From a virus: DNA of 34,112 nt. The notes below the pieces were generated by a model, which was not told where the DNA came from, ran no database searches, and was given only the letters and a program-made list of their open reading frames with translations. Location: positions 1 to 34,112 of IMG/VR virus record IMGVR_UViG_3300037882_001556. One strand, 5' to 3'. Both the position numbers and the translations under genes were made by a program. Shown here one piece after another: positions 20,954 through 30,342 of this stretch (position 1 is its first letter; each line of letters opens with the position of its first letter).

Positions 20954-21922
20954 ATGCTCGCAGAACTCACGCAACTGATCGCGAAGGAAGAATCGACCGA
21001 GGGAACGGCCGTAGCTCTTGCGAACGCGGAGGCGAACTACCTCGTCCGGAACGTCGCGTTCCGCATTGTTCGAGGGAACTTTGAGCGTGCCACAAAACGG
21101 GCATCGTTCTCGAAGTTTCCTTCGATCCCGGGTTCGTCGATGGGTGAGATCACGTTTGAAATGGACATGTACGGTCAAGCCAGTGCGGCAGCGGAGCCGC
21201 ATTGGTCAACGATTCTGAAGGCTTGCGGGCTCAAGGCGACGGCAAGCGGGAACGCTTTCGTCTACACGCCGTCAAGCGTCTGGAACCCGACGACGATGGG
21301 ATCGAGCGATCACAAGTCACTCACGATGCAGGTGGTCGTCGATGGGTATGCTCGAGCAATTCGAGGCGCGAGAGGAAACGCAATCCTCCGGCTCAAGGCC
21401 GGAGAACCAGGTGTTCTTGTTTGCCGGTTCATGGGCGTACTGACCTCGCCTTCGGACGTTGCGCTTTACTCGCCGACCTACGCGACCGGGAGTAGCACTC
21501 CTCCGATCTGGGCGACGGCGACGCTTTCGGTCGGCGGCTTGTCTGCGGCGGAAGCACTCGTCGAAAACCTGTCGATCGACTTCGGGAACACGATCGGGAT
21601 GCGTCCGGACGCGAACAGCGCCGACGGATATCGTTCGTGCGCGATCGGTAATCGTGATGCGCGGATGACGTTCGATCCGGAAATGTTGACGATTGCCCAA
21701 GGGTTTGATTTCGATCAAGTGTGGAGGCTGGCGACAACGGCCGCGCTTTCGACGACATGGGGCGCGACAACGCAGAAGTTCACGGTGACCGCGCCAGCCG
21801 TTCAGTACGTCGACCAAGAGCATTCGGAACGCGCTCCGGGGTTGTCTGTCATGCAGGCATCGTGCGCGCTTCGGGGGAGTTCCGGAGACGACGAGTTTAG
21901 TTTGACAATTGGGAGCGTTTGA
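20954..21922 (+). CDS. Major tail tube protein (322 aa)
   Basis: GAGGG seven bases before the ATG at 20954. The N-terminus resembles many tube proteins: LTQLIAKEESTEGTAVALAN, FRIVRGNFERATKRASF and SIPGSSMGEITFEMDMYG, followed by PHWSTILKACGLK. The rest is beta-rich with a repeat of the barrel (LSVGGLSAAEALVENLSIDFGN in part) and a C-terminal domain with DPEMLTIAQGFDFD and SGDDEFSLTIGSV. The length of 322 aa is on the long side, so an extra Ig-like or second barrel domain is possible. It assembles the tube around the tape measure. Confidence 0.8.
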   Translation: MLAELTQLIAKEESTEGTAVALANAEANYLVRNVAFRIVRGNFERATKRASFSKFPSIPGSSMGEITFEMDMYGQASAAAEPHWSTILKACGLKATASGNAFVYTPSSVWNPTTMGSSDHKSLTMQVVVDGYARAIRGARGNAILRLKAGEPGVLVCRFMGVLTSPSDVALYSPTYATGSSTPPIWATATLSVGGLSAAEALVENLSIDFGNTIGMRPDANSADGYRSCAIGNRDARMTFDPEMLTIAQGFDFDQVWRLATTAALSTTWGATTQKFTVTAPAVQYVDQEHSERAPGLSVMQASCALRGSSGDDEFSLTIGSV

Positions 21923-21924
21923 AA

Positions 21925-22254
21925 ATGATTCTTGTTGATGCTGGGCAACGGATCAAGTTCGTTCCGCCTTCGGATGAGAGCGTGACGCTTGTTCTCCGGC
22001 CGTTGACTGGTCGTGACCACGTCGAAATCCTTTCCGAAGGGAAGGTCAACGTCGAAGAGGGGACGGTGTTAACCGGAGTTTGGTCTCTCGTTTCGAGAGT
22101 CGTCGTCGGATGGGAAGGCGTTGTCGATGGCGATGGGAAGCCAGTCCCGTTTTCGACTTCGGCTTTGGCTCGATTCCCGAGTTCCATATTGCTCGACGTT
22201 TTCATGGAGTCGAACCGGCTGCACCGGATGGAGGGTCAGGATCGCTCGGACTGA
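21925..22254 (+). CDS. Tail assembly chaperone, gpG-like (109 aa)
   Basis: GGGAG nine bases before the ATG at 21925 fits well; a TTG two codons earlier is less likely. The protein has an N-terminal beta part (ILVDAGQRIKFVPPSDES, VTLVLRPLTGRDHVEI), a central WSLVSRVVVGWEGV and a helical C-terminus (SSILLDVFMESNRLHRM). This short beta-then-helix form right before the tape measure gene is typical of G-type chaperones that coat the tape measure protein. No strong -1 slippery heptamer is present at its end. Confidence 0.65.
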   Translation: MILVDAGQRIKFVPPSDESVTLVLRPLTGRDHVEILSEGKVNVEEGTVLTGVWSLVSRVVVGWEGVVDGDGKPVPFSTSALARFPSSILLDVFMESNRLHRMEGQDRSD

Positions 22255-22256
22255 CG

Positions 22257-22538
22257 ATGGCTGCGGCTGTTCTTTATGGGTCGATCAAGGAGCCGCAGCG
22301 AAAACAGTGGGTCGATGACGGGCATGGTGGGCGAAGAGAAACGATTCCATCGGAGGAGATATCGAGAGTGGCCGACGCGGTGAATGCTTTCGTTTGGCTC
22401 CATGAGTTCAAGACGCTCCCGGCGGTTGGGGCGATGCGAGACCAATCGATCGGGTTTATCGAGTCGGTGAACATCATCAACGGAGAGATTGCCGTGCATC
22501 GACGGGAAACCGAGAGAAGGTCTAAGTCCAATGGCTGA
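22257..22538 (+). CDS. Second tail assembly chaperone ORF, T-like (93 aa)
   Basis: The frame lies -1 relative to the G-like ORF and is open well upstream of its ATG at 22257, which follows the G stop by two bases. The ATG lacks a good ribosome site, so reinitiation after the preceding stop or an unusual frameshift is needed. The protein is helical (EEISRVADAVNAFVWLHEFK, AMRDQSIGFIESVNIINGEI) with a basic tail. In lambda and many siphophages the second chaperone is made as a fused GT product; here the mechanism is undetermined. Confidence 0.6.
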   Translation: MAAAVLYGSIKEPQRKQWVDDGHGGRRETIPSEEISRVADAVNAFVWLHEFKTLPAVGAMRDQSIGFIESVNIINGEIAVHRRETERRSKSNG

Positions 22539-23907
22539 TACAGACCTCGAAGCAAAGTTTGTCTTGCGTGATGAGTTCACGGACAAGCTCCGAAAGATTT
22601 CGGCAGAGGCGGAAGCTTTGTCGAAGAAGGTGTCGAAGTCCGGCGATAACGCAGGGATCGGATGGGGCGCGCTTGCCGCGAAGATTGGGGCGGCGGCGTT
22701 TGTCATCCAAAGTTTGAAGAAGTCTCTTCAAACCATAGAAGGTCTGAAGACGTTTCAAGAGGACTCGTACCTTGTTCTCGGCGCGGCGATTGAAGACTGG
22801 TCGAGATCGATTGCTTCGTTCATCCCATGGGGGAAAGAACTCGGTGGAGTGCTCGATAGCATCCGAGGGAAAGCCGCCGATCTTCGAGCGGAGATGGCGA
22901 AGCAGACGGTGGCTGACCGTCTGCGAGAGATCGACGTCGCTGAATTCGACCTCGCTCAAGGCGACATCGTAAACCGGATTGCTGGCGGTTCTTCCGCCAA
23001 CGTGAAGAAGGCGCTTCAGTCAATCATCGACTCGCAGGTTACGGCGCTCGGAGACGAGAAAGAGGCGCTTCGCATTTCGGCACTTCTGCAAGAGAAGGGG
23101 TTCTCTCAGCAGATGGCCGACGGTCTTGCGAAGCAATTGGCTACCGCGTTCCGGTTGGCCGAAGAAAGCGACGAACTTAGAGCCGCGCGAGAGAAGTTCT
23201 ACAAGCTCCGACCGGCAATCCTCGGCGGGACAGACGAGATCGGCCGCGACATTTTCAGAGATGCCGGACGACGGGATCGGTCGAGAGAGTTCGACCTTCT
23301 CGCCGAACTGGAACGGCAGAAGCCGGTCGATTCAAGCGTCGAAGGCTCAGGGTTACTTGACGACTTCCTGAAGAACTCAGTCCCGTTCTTCGTGCGTGGC
23401 GCGAAGATCGCACGCGATCGAGCGATTCAAAATCTCGAACACGATCAAAGTTTCACGACAGGTTTTGCCCGCGCGGTGTTCGAGCCGAACCAGTGGCACG
23501 ATATCGGCGCAGAAGTAGCGCAAGGTCTGCAACAGAACTTCGAGACGTTCTTTTTCAACTTCTTTGAATCGAGAGTATTCGACATGCAGTCGCTATTGCG
23601 CGGCTTGCTGACTCTCGTTCAGCAGGTCATTTCGAGACTTGCCGCGCAACAACTGACAAGCGTCATCAGCGGGGCGATCGGAGGGAGCGTAACCCCGAGC
23701 GGGACTCCGGCGAGCCAGACTGTCGGTGCTCCGCAACTCCAAGGGATCGGAGGACAAGGCGGGCAAGTCATCATCAATCTGAACGTCGGGATGATTGACA
23801 CGGGCGGCGCGGACAAGTTCTTTAATCAGAACTCTGACCGCATCACCGGCATATTCTCGAACGCGGTCGCGACGAACCCAACGCTTAGACGGAGGCTCGG
23901 GCTTTGA
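22531..23907 (+). CDS. Tape measure protein (458 aa)
   Basis: The ATG at 22531 has GAAGG ten bases upstream and overlaps the chaperone gene. The protein is almost fully helical: FTDKLRKISAEAEALSKKVS at the start, hydrophobic stretches around 45-60 and 85-105, long charged coils (KAADLRAEMAKQTVADRLRE), and a conserved-looking C-terminal amphipathic block (QSLLRGLLTLVQQVISRLAA) then a Gly-rich tail. Tape measures set tail length and are ejected with DNA. At 458 aa it is among the shorter ones, implying a short siphovirus tail (roughly 70 nm if the usual 1.5 angstrom per residue holds). Confidence 0.8.
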   Translation: MADTDLEAKFVLRDEFTDKLRKISAEAEALSKKVSKSGDNAGIGWGALAAKIGAAAFVIQSLKKSLQTIEGLKTFQEDSYLVLGAAIEDWSRSIASFIPWGKELGGVLDSIRGKAADLRAEMAKQTVADRLREIDVAEFDLAQGDIVNRIAGGSSANVKKALQSIIDSQVTALGDEKEALRISALLQEKGFSQQMADGLAKQLATAFRLAEESDELRAAREKFYKLRPAILGGTDEIGRDIFRDAGRRDRSREFDLLAELERQKPVDSSVEGSGLLDDFLKNSVPFFVRGAKIARDRAIQNLEHDQSFTTGFARAVFEPNQWHDIGAEVAQGLQQNFETFFFNFFESRVFDMQSLLRGLLTLVQQVISRLAAQQLTSVISGAIGGSVTPSGTPASQTVGAPQLQGIGGQGGQVIINLNVGMIDTGGADKFFNQNSDRITGIFSNAVATNPTLRRRLGL

Positions 23908-25031
23908 CCGTCCTCCTTCTCGACAGTTTCAATCGGTCTTCGCCGCCTGACCTCGCGACGAATCCGACCGGCCGTTGGTCGGTCCCGACGCCTGGAGCCG
24001 GGACGAATAACTGGAGCCTGAACGGCCAGCACCTCGTCACGGCGCATAAGACATATACGGCGACGGTCGCAACGGCAAATACGAGGCTGATCGCGGCTCT
24101 CGTTGGGACGGCGACAGGGGTTACTTACGGAACAGTCCGATGCCGTTGCCGTCGCAATACTGCTTTGATCGACGAAATCGGGGTCGTTTCGAGGATGCAC
24201 AGAACGACGCTGACAGATCACAAACGGCTGGCGTTCATCTGGAAATCCGGGACTCCGAATACTTGGAGAATTATCTACTACTCGGCATATGACACGGTCG
24301 GGACAGCTCTCGCGACGCTACCGGAAGCTGGTTCTGGCGTGACGATGGACACGAACTGGCACGAATTCGAGCTCCGCGTTACGCCGGGAGTTTCGAGCAC
24401 GGCGCACTTCCAAGGGTTTGTTGATGGCGTCGAGGTCGCGGCGGCAATCGGTGTCGATCCGACAGCCGCGTTTTCTTCGTCGTACAGCGCGCCCGGTGTT
24501 CAGGCTTTCTTGAACACTGCCGCGATCACTTCTGCTCTGATCGTTCCATTGACCGGGTTCGACTACGCGAGTTTCGATGACATCGAATACGACAGCATGA
24601 TCGTCACGACCGGAGAACCCGTACCGGAACTCGAAGCCGATCCGGTGCTCACTGACGTTTGGCCTGTCACAGAAACATCAGGATTGCTCGACACGCTTCC
24701 GGTGACTCCGGACAATGCGGAGATCGTCGAAGAGGTCCATCAAACATCGGCCGCAGAAACGGAAGCCGGTTATGTCGCAACGTTCGCTGGTAAGACTCAC
24801 TCTCGCCGTGTTTGGCGGGTGACTCACCAAACGTTGACGCTCGCAGAACGCGATTCTTTGATCGAGTTCTTAGAGGACCACTCTATTACAGGAGCGATAG
24901 CCTTCACGTTTAATGAGTCGTTTGAAGGTTTCGACAACATAAAAGCATTTTTCATCGACGGGACGCTCGAAACGGTTTGGCTCGCGCCGAATGTTCACTC
25001 GGTTGAATTCTCCATTATGGAGCTATTCTGA
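23904..25031 (+). CDS. Minor tail protein: lectin-like N-domain plus gpM-like C-domain (375 aa)
   Basis: The start appears to be TTG at 23904 (TTGA overlap) with GGAGG eight bases upstream; there is no ATG or GTG nearby. Residues 1-225 look like a concanavalin/LamG-type jelly roll: LLLDSFNRSSPPDL, TGRWSVPTPGAGTNNWSLNG, WHEFELRVTPGVSSTAHFQG and DYASFDDIEYDSM. After a linker, residues about 250-375 resemble lambda gpM: SRRVWRVTHQTLTLAERDSL, then IEFLEDHSITGAIAFTFNES and a final VEFSIMELF strand. The lectin-like part may bind surface sugar. The gene lies between the tape measure and the L-like gene, the correct place for gpM. Confidence 0.65.
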   Translation: MTVLLLDSFNRSSPPDLATNPTGRWSVPTPGAGTNNWSLNGQHLVTAHKTYTATVATANTRLIAALVGTATGVTYGTVRCRCRRNTALIDEIGVVSRMHRTTLTDHKRLAFIWKSGTPNTWRIIYYSAYDTVGTALATLPEAGSGVTMDTNWHEFELRVTPGVSSTAHFQGFVDGVEVAAAIGVDPTAAFSSSYSAPGVQAFLNTAAITSALIVPLTGFDYASFDDIEYDSMIVTTGEPVPELEADPVLTDVWPVTETSGLLDTLPVTPDNAEIVEEVHQTSAAETEAGYVATFAGKTHSRRVWRVTHQTLTLAERDSLIEFLEDHSITGAIAFTFNESFEGFDNIKAFFIDGTLETVWLAPNVHSVEFSIMELF

Positions 25032-25693
25032 TGCCGCAGTCGAACGAGCCTTCGGTCTTCGTCGAAGAGAAGCACAAGCTACATTCCGCCGAGTCGTGGC
25101 TCGAGCTATGGGAGGTGCAGCTTGACGCGACGGATTGCCTCCGGATCGTTGGCAATCCTGATGTCGTGACTCTCGGCGGGGTCGATTACATGCCCGCTCC
25201 AATCCAGCGCGTTGAGATCAAGCGGGACTCTCAAGGCGTCGTGCAACAGGTTCAGGTCTCGATCCTCGACGTAACCGGCGTCGTGGTCGGTTATCTCGAA
25301 GCCGGTCAGCTTGTCGGGAAGACAGTCATCTACAGACTCGTCAACACGGCAGATTTGACTGATGAGTCGTTTTCGTTCTCGGAACGTTTCGAGATTCTTG
25401 ATGCGATTGCGACGCCAGCAGTCGTGACGTTCCGGCTCGGTCAACTGAACCTGTTCGAGCAACCGTTCCCGAAGAATCGTTTCACTCGAACGAGATGCCG
25501 TCACCTCTACGGATCCGACGATTGCGCGTATGACACGACGCGATCGGGAGCGATCGCAGATTGCGACCTCACTCTTCATGGCGCGAACGGGTGCATCGTC
25601 CACGGTGACGACGAGGTCTCCGCTGGCAAGCCGCGCCGTCACCCTCTCCAGTTCGGCGGGCAACCGTCGTTACTCAAGGGCCCATACGCATGA
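25031..25693 (+). CDS. Minor tail protein L-like, Cys4 (220 aa)
   Basis: The ATG at 25031 shares its A with the TGA of the previous gene. The protein has LELWEVQLDATDCLRIVGNP, VDYMPAPIQRVEIKRDSQGV, VQVSILDVTG and FRLGQLNLFEQPFP, the pattern of lambda gpL. The C-terminal 65 residues hold four Cys in two pairs (RCRHLYGSDDCAYD and ADCDLTLHGANGC), the site that in lambda gpL carries an iron-sulfur cluster. It forms part of the tail tip beneath the tape measure. The stop overlaps the next ATG. Confidence 0.85.
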   Translation: MPQSNEPSVFVEEKHKLHSAESWLELWEVQLDATDCLRIVGNPDVVTLGGVDYMPAPIQRVEIKRDSQGVVQQVQVSILDVTGVVVGYLEAGQLVGKTVIYRLVNTADLTDESFSFSERFEILDAIATPAVVTFRLGQLNLFEQPFPKNRFTRTRCRHLYGSDDCAYDTTRSGAIADCDLTLHGANGCIVHGDDEVSAGKPRRHPLQFGGQPSLLKGPYA

Positions 25694-28600
25694 CGCTGAA
25701 ATGGGACGATCTCATCGGTGCGCCTTTCGCGCGGATGGGTCGTTCTGCGAACACCGGAATAGACTGCCTCGGCGTGGTGCTCGAGGTCCAGCGTCGCATG
25801 GGATACGAGGTCGCCGACCCGTGCCCGGCCTACGGCCGCGACGCGGGGACGGCGTTTTTGGACCACTACTGGTCCTCGTGGCAGGAGGTGAGCCGGCCGG
25901 AGATTGGTGACGCGGTCCTATTCCGTCTGGAATCCCGGAGATGGCCGGACCATGTTGGCGTCATCGTCGAGCCAGACGGTGTTTTGCAAGCCGTGGCGAA
26001 GGCCGGAGTGTGCAAGGTACGTCTTGCCCCATTGGTCAACGAACGCCGCGTGGTGGGCTTTTTCCGGCCGCGCAAACGTGATGGCCAGCCAGTCCCGTCG
26101 GCCTTTGACCAATCCTTCGCCCGGATCACGATCGTCCATGCCGGATTCCGGGAGATGGACCGGCAGTCGTACTTGGTCGTCCCGGGGACAGAACTTCGCC
26201 GGGCGGTTGGGGCGGGTGTCGATGAGCGGCGAATCCTCGTCAGGGTCAACGGCGCGGCGGCGACGCTCGATGCCGCGCTGGCTGCCGGCGATGACGTCCT
26301 GATCTTCGAGTCTGCCGGGTTCGTTGCGGCTCCGGCCGCTGCGGCTGGTACGGCGACTGTTTCGATCTTCGGCGCGACGGTCGCGACGACGACAGTGACT
26401 CTTGCGGCGACGCTGGCGTTCGTCGGAAACCTCATCATCGGGACGTTGATTTCGCTCCTCGCGTCGCTGATCGCGTCGCCGTCGAAGCCGAAGCTCGACC
26501 GGGACGAGGAACTTCCGACGTTCAGCCTCGCGGGCGCGCGCAACACGACGGCAAACGGCACGACGATTCCGGTCGTCTACGGTGAGACTCAGGTCGCCGG
26601 CCAGATAATCGCGCTATTCTTTCGCGCCGATCAAAGCTTCCGCACGACTCTTTTCATGTTGGTTGCTGTTTCGGAGGGGGAGGTCCAGTCAATCGGAGGA
26701 TTGACGACCGATCAAGACAACGTCAACTCGGCGTCGATTGTCGGTCGCGGAATCACGCTAAACGGTAACCCGATCTCGGGATTCCCTCTTGCTCAGGTCT
26801 CGGTCCGGATGGGTTCGACGAACCAAAGCCCGATACCCGGGTTCGAGGAGAACGTCGTCGCCATTTCAGTCGAGCGTGAATTGAAATGCGAAGCGACGAC
26901 GACGACGTTTGCCATCGTCGCGGAGAACACAGAGACATATACCCACACGACGACGACTGAGATCAACGCATTCGAGCTGAACATCCAGTTTCCAGTCGGC
27001 CTCTACGCGGTGAACGGCGATGGCGACAACGTCCAGTACGGGTTTGGTTTCACTCTCCGTTATCGCAGAGTCGGCGTCCCCGGATCGGAAGTCGCGGAGA
27101 CCGTGCAAGTCGTCGGTATGCACCGGGCTGGACACGTTCGGACGTTCCGTCGGTCCGTTGCTGTCCGCGATAAGTATGAAATCAGTGTCACTCGCACGCA
27201 TCGCGACGACGAGGACACGGAGCGGAGGTTCTCGGTTTCGCGGTTGCAGACAGTCAATGAGATTGACTCGTCATTGACACTCGCGCATCCCGGTCTTGCG
27301 TTGCTCGCCGTCACTGCGGTTTCGACCGGCCAGCTTTCCGGGTCGATCCCGCAGGTCGCGTCAATCGTTAAAGGGAAGAAGGTCGCATGGTGGGACCGGC
27401 AATCGGCGATCACCGATCCATTCTTCTTCCGTCTTTGGACAGACAATCCGGCGCTCATCGCTCTCGACATACTTTTGTCGAAACGTTACGGTCTCGGCCA
27501 TCGTGTGTCACTCTCCAATATCGACCTTCAGTCGTTCGCCGATTGGGCGGACTACTGCAATGAAACGATTACGACGGACGGGACATCGCATCTTCGATGG
27601 CAGTTTGACCATGTTTTCGCCGGTCAGATTGACGCTCACAAGGCGATCGCGATCGTTGCGACTGCTGGGCGAGCCTCGATAGTTTACGTCGGGTCGAAGT
27701 TCCGGGCGATGATTGAACGTGCGACGTCACCGACTCAGCTATTCACGATGGGGAACGTGGTCCGTGATTCGGTAAAGGTCGGTTATTTCGACGCTTCCAA
27801 ACGTGCTAACTTCGTTACGGTCGCCTATCGGAACCGGGAGACTGAGTTCGATCAAGACGTCGCTCCGGCATTCGACGGGAACTTTGCCAATGATCTGGTC
27901 ATTCGAGAAACGTTTGCGCTGGAAGGTATAACCCGGGCAGTCCACGCTCATAGGGCGGCTCGGTATACGCTGAACCTCGCGCAGAAACTCACGAAGTCGC
28001 TCGAATTCGCTGCACCTGTAGACGCTGTCGCTGCCATCCCGGGCGATGTTATCCGGTTCTCGCATGACATATTCGGATCGCAGCATTCCGGAAGAGTCGT
28101 TGAGAACGCTGCCGCTGTCGGTTCTGGAATCAAGATCGATCGCGCGGTCACAGTGGGCGCGTCGTGGTCGCTGATACTGAGAACGTTCGATAGCGGTGGA
28201 AGCGAATCGTTCCAGATTGTCACGCCTACGGCTGGCACATATGCGGCCGGTGACACGATCCCTTGCTCACCGAACTGGACGGCGACCGCGCTTCCGAAGA
28301 AGGGTGACGTCTACGCTCTTGGCTCGTCGTCGTCATATGTCAAAGAATGGCGAGTACTGAGCACAACGAGGGGTGAAAATCAGGTCGTTCGGTTCGAGTG
28401 CGCGAACTACGACGCGACGGTTTACGACGACGATCCGGGAGTTATCGAAGAGTTTACGGACGCATGGCCGGATGCTCGGGTCTTCCCGTCGAACCCGACT
28501 GAACTCGCTTTGAGCGAGACGACTCCTCAAAACAAGGACGGGACAATCGCGCACGCAATCAACGTCCACTTCACGCCGGATAGGGACGGCGAGAATCATG

Positions 28601-30342
28601 ACGTTTGGGCCCGTTGCATCTCGGCGGAAGATGGCGTCCAAGCACCGGAAGGATGGGAACACGTCGCGACGACGCGCAGCCGTGAAGCGACGTTTGCGAC
28701 AAAGACGAACTATAAGAGGCTTATCGAAGTTTCCGTCACTCCTCGTTCACCAATGGGAGGGATGCAAGACCCGGATCGCGGAGCGAAGTCGGTGCTCTAC
28801 ATCATGGGCAAGTACCTTGAGCCGGCGGAACCTTCGGCGATGGTTGTCGCTCAGATCGAGGATCGGCTACTCGTCTCGTTCACTGGCGTTGACGATCGAG
28901 ACCTCGACCATTACGAGTTTCGGCAGGCGTCGGCCGCGAACCGATGGCAGTTCGGCGCGCGGCTCGAGCGGTGCTCTTGCGGGAACCCTTCGACAGTTCG
29001 GCTTGCGTACTACGGGTCGTCATACCTTCTGATTAAGGCGGTCAACCGAAGCGGGATTCCTTCGAGGAACATCACGGCGATCGCGATTAACCCCGAGGTG
29101 ATGACGCATCGGATCGAACTTTCGGACACGATATCCGGGTCGGATTGGACAGCGTCCGGAACGAGTGACACGAACTTCACCTTGACGGGCGGCAACCTCC
29201 GGTCGGACGCCGCCGCGACATCGGCGACGTGGCAAAGCAACGACGAAGGTCACCGGCTCGCGAAGCGTCATGCTCGAGTTCATGCCTTCCTCGACGCCAA
29301 GGCTCTCGACCTCGTCACGACGCTCGAAGAGGCAGGGTACAAGCTTAACGCTCACCATGCGGAGAGGATGCTTCTCACGGGTGAAGTTCTTGACATCCCC
29401 GACCCGGAGACGGTCGAAAGCCTCGACGATGGCGGGTTCCGTTTGTCATCGCCCATGGCAAAGACTCGCGTTATTGGAGCACCTTACGAGTGGTCGTCCG
29501 GTTGGTCACTGAAACTCGAATACGACCTCGCGACTGATTACGCGGCTTCGACATGGGACGGATGGAAAGAGTACGTCGCGCCGTTCGAGTGCATCGACCG
29601 ATATTGGGTCCGATGGAAGGTGACGTTCACGAGTGGTGCAGGAGAGTATCAGGTCGAGCTATTGAATCTCCATGTCCAGATTGTCGACCTTCCGCGTTCT
29701 GACAGCGTCTCAATCATCGACGATTTCAACACTTCTGAAACTGAAATCGGCGAAATCGGAATGCGCGGTTGGCGGTCGTCTACGGCTGGAGGTGGCGGAA
29801 CTATCGTCGTCGGATCGCAAGATCTTGACCGTCATCCCGGTCAGTATCTTATGCGGACAACCGCGACGACGAGTAGCAGCATTGCGATCACGACCGGCAA
29901 CACGACGCTCCAATACCTTCTCGGCGTCGGAACGAAGCGGTTCGGCCACTGGTTCTATCTTGAGGACAGCTCGAATATCCAAGTCATCATTGGGCTTGCG
30001 GTCAGCGCAACTTCGATCACCCCAACGTCTGGATGCTGGATCGACATCGGTGGTGGTTTCATCCGCGCGAATGTCAGGGACAGTAGCGGGACGGTCAACC
30101 GATCGGAGCTTGTGGCCGTCGATACTGGATGGTGGAGGCTTACGATCGACATTATCGAAGATGTTGAAGTGAGATTCGATCTCTACAAAGACGCTGACGG
30201 GACGACATCAACGTTTACCGCGACTTCGGAAATCCCGACGGTTGCGATGCTTGGGGTTTTCATGGTCCACACTCTGGCGAATGCGACAGTCGGAATCGTT
30301 GTCGATCGCCACGAGGACGAAGCACAAGGACTTGCACGATGA
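25690..30342 (+). CDS. Tail tip fusion protein: NlpC/P60 (K), I-like and J-like parts (1550 aa)
   Basis: The ATG at 25690 overlaps the L-like stop (ATGA). Residues 1-125 are NlpC/P60: Cys26 in TGIDCLGVV, His88 in WPDHVGVIVE, and a LQAV where LHA is more usual, so the third polar residue may be Gln100. Residues about 135-265 resemble lambda gpI with a hydrophobic stretch near 215-255 (LAATLAFVGNLIIGTLISLL). From about 275 the J-like host specificity protein begins (TFSLAGARNTTANGTTIPVV, YGETQVAGQIIALFF), with hub and fibronectin-like regions through about 1150. The last 350 residues are beta-rich, with LGYRLTVDG-like fibre sequence. In lambda K, I and J are three separate genes. Functions would be peptidoglycan cutting during entry and receptor binding. 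Confidence 0.8.
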   Translation: MTLKWDDLIGAPFARMGRSANTGIDCLGVVLEVQRRMGYEVADPCPAYGRDAGTAFLDHYWSSWQEVSRPEIGDAVLFRLESRRWPDHVGVIVEPDGVLQAVAKAGVCKVRLAPLVNERRVVGFFRPRKRDGQPVPSAFDQSFARITIVHAGFREMDRQSYLVVPGTELRRAVGAGVDERRILVRVNGAAATLDAALAAGDDVLIFESAGFVAAPAAAAGTATVSIFGATVATTTVTLAATLAFVGNLIIGTLISLLASLIASPSKPKLDRDEELPTFSLAGARNTTANGTTIPVVYGETQVAGQIIALFFRADQSFRTTLFMLVAVSEGEVQSIGGLTTDQDNVNSASIVGRGITLNGNPISGFPLAQVSVRMGSTNQSPIPGFEENVVAISVERELKCEATTTTFAIVAENTETYTHTTTTEINAFELNIQFPVGLYAVNGDGDNVQYGFGFTLRYRRVGVPGSEVAETVQVVGMHRAGHVRTFRRSVAVRDKYEISVTRTHRDDEDTERRFSVSRLQTVNEIDSSLTLAHPGLALLAVTAVSTGQLSGSIPQVASIVKGKKVAWWDRQSAITDPFFFRLWTDNPALIALDILLSKRYGLGHRVSLSNIDLQSFADWADYCNETITTDGTSHLRWQFDHVFAGQIDAHKAIAIVATAGRASIVYVGSKFRAMIERATSPTQLFTMGNVVRDSVKVGYFDASKRANFVTVAYRNRETEFDQDVAPAFDGNFANDLVIRETFALEGITRAVHAHRAARYTLNLAQKLTKSLEFAAPVDAVAAIPGDVIRFSHDIFGSQHSGRVVENAAAVGSGIKIDRAVTVGASWSLILRTFDSGGSESFQIVTPTAGTYAAGDTIPCSPNWTATALPKKGDVYALGSSSSYVKEWRVLSTTRGENQVVRFECANYDATVYDDDPGVIEEFTDAWPDARVFPSNPTELALSETTPQNKDGTIAHAINVHFTPDRDGENHDVWARCISAEDGVQAPEGWEHVATTRSREATFATKTNYKRLIEVSVTPRSPMGGMQDPDRGAKSVLYIMGKYLEPAEPSAMVVAQIEDRLLVSFTGVDDRDLDHYEFRQASAANRWQFGARLERCSCGNPSTVRLAYYGSSYLLIKAVNRSGIPSRNITAIAINPEVMTHRIELSDTISGSDWTASGTSDTNFTLTGGNLRSDAAATSATWQSNDEGHRLAKRHARVHAFLDAKALDLVTTLEEAGYKLNAHHAERMLLTGEVLDIPDPETVESLDDGGFRLSSPMAKTRVIGAPYEWSSGWSLKLEYDLATDYAASTWDGWKEYVAPFECIDRYWVRWKVTFTSGAGEYQVELLNLHVQIVDLPRSDSVSIIDDFNTSETEIGEIGMRGWRSSTAGGGGTIVVGSQDLDRHPGQYLMRTTATTSSSIAITTGNTTLQYLLGVGTKRFGHWFYLEDSSNIQVIIGLAVSATSITPTSGCWIDIGGGFIRANVRDSSGTVNRSELVAVDTGWWRLTIDIIEDVEVRFDLYKDADGTTSTFTATSEIPTVAMLGVFMVHTLANATVGIVVDRHEDEAQGLAR

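Noticed and set aside
22140-22254. Canonical -1 slippery heptamer for the tail chaperones
   Set aside because: Checked codon by codon in the zero frame; no X-XXY-YYZ match was found.
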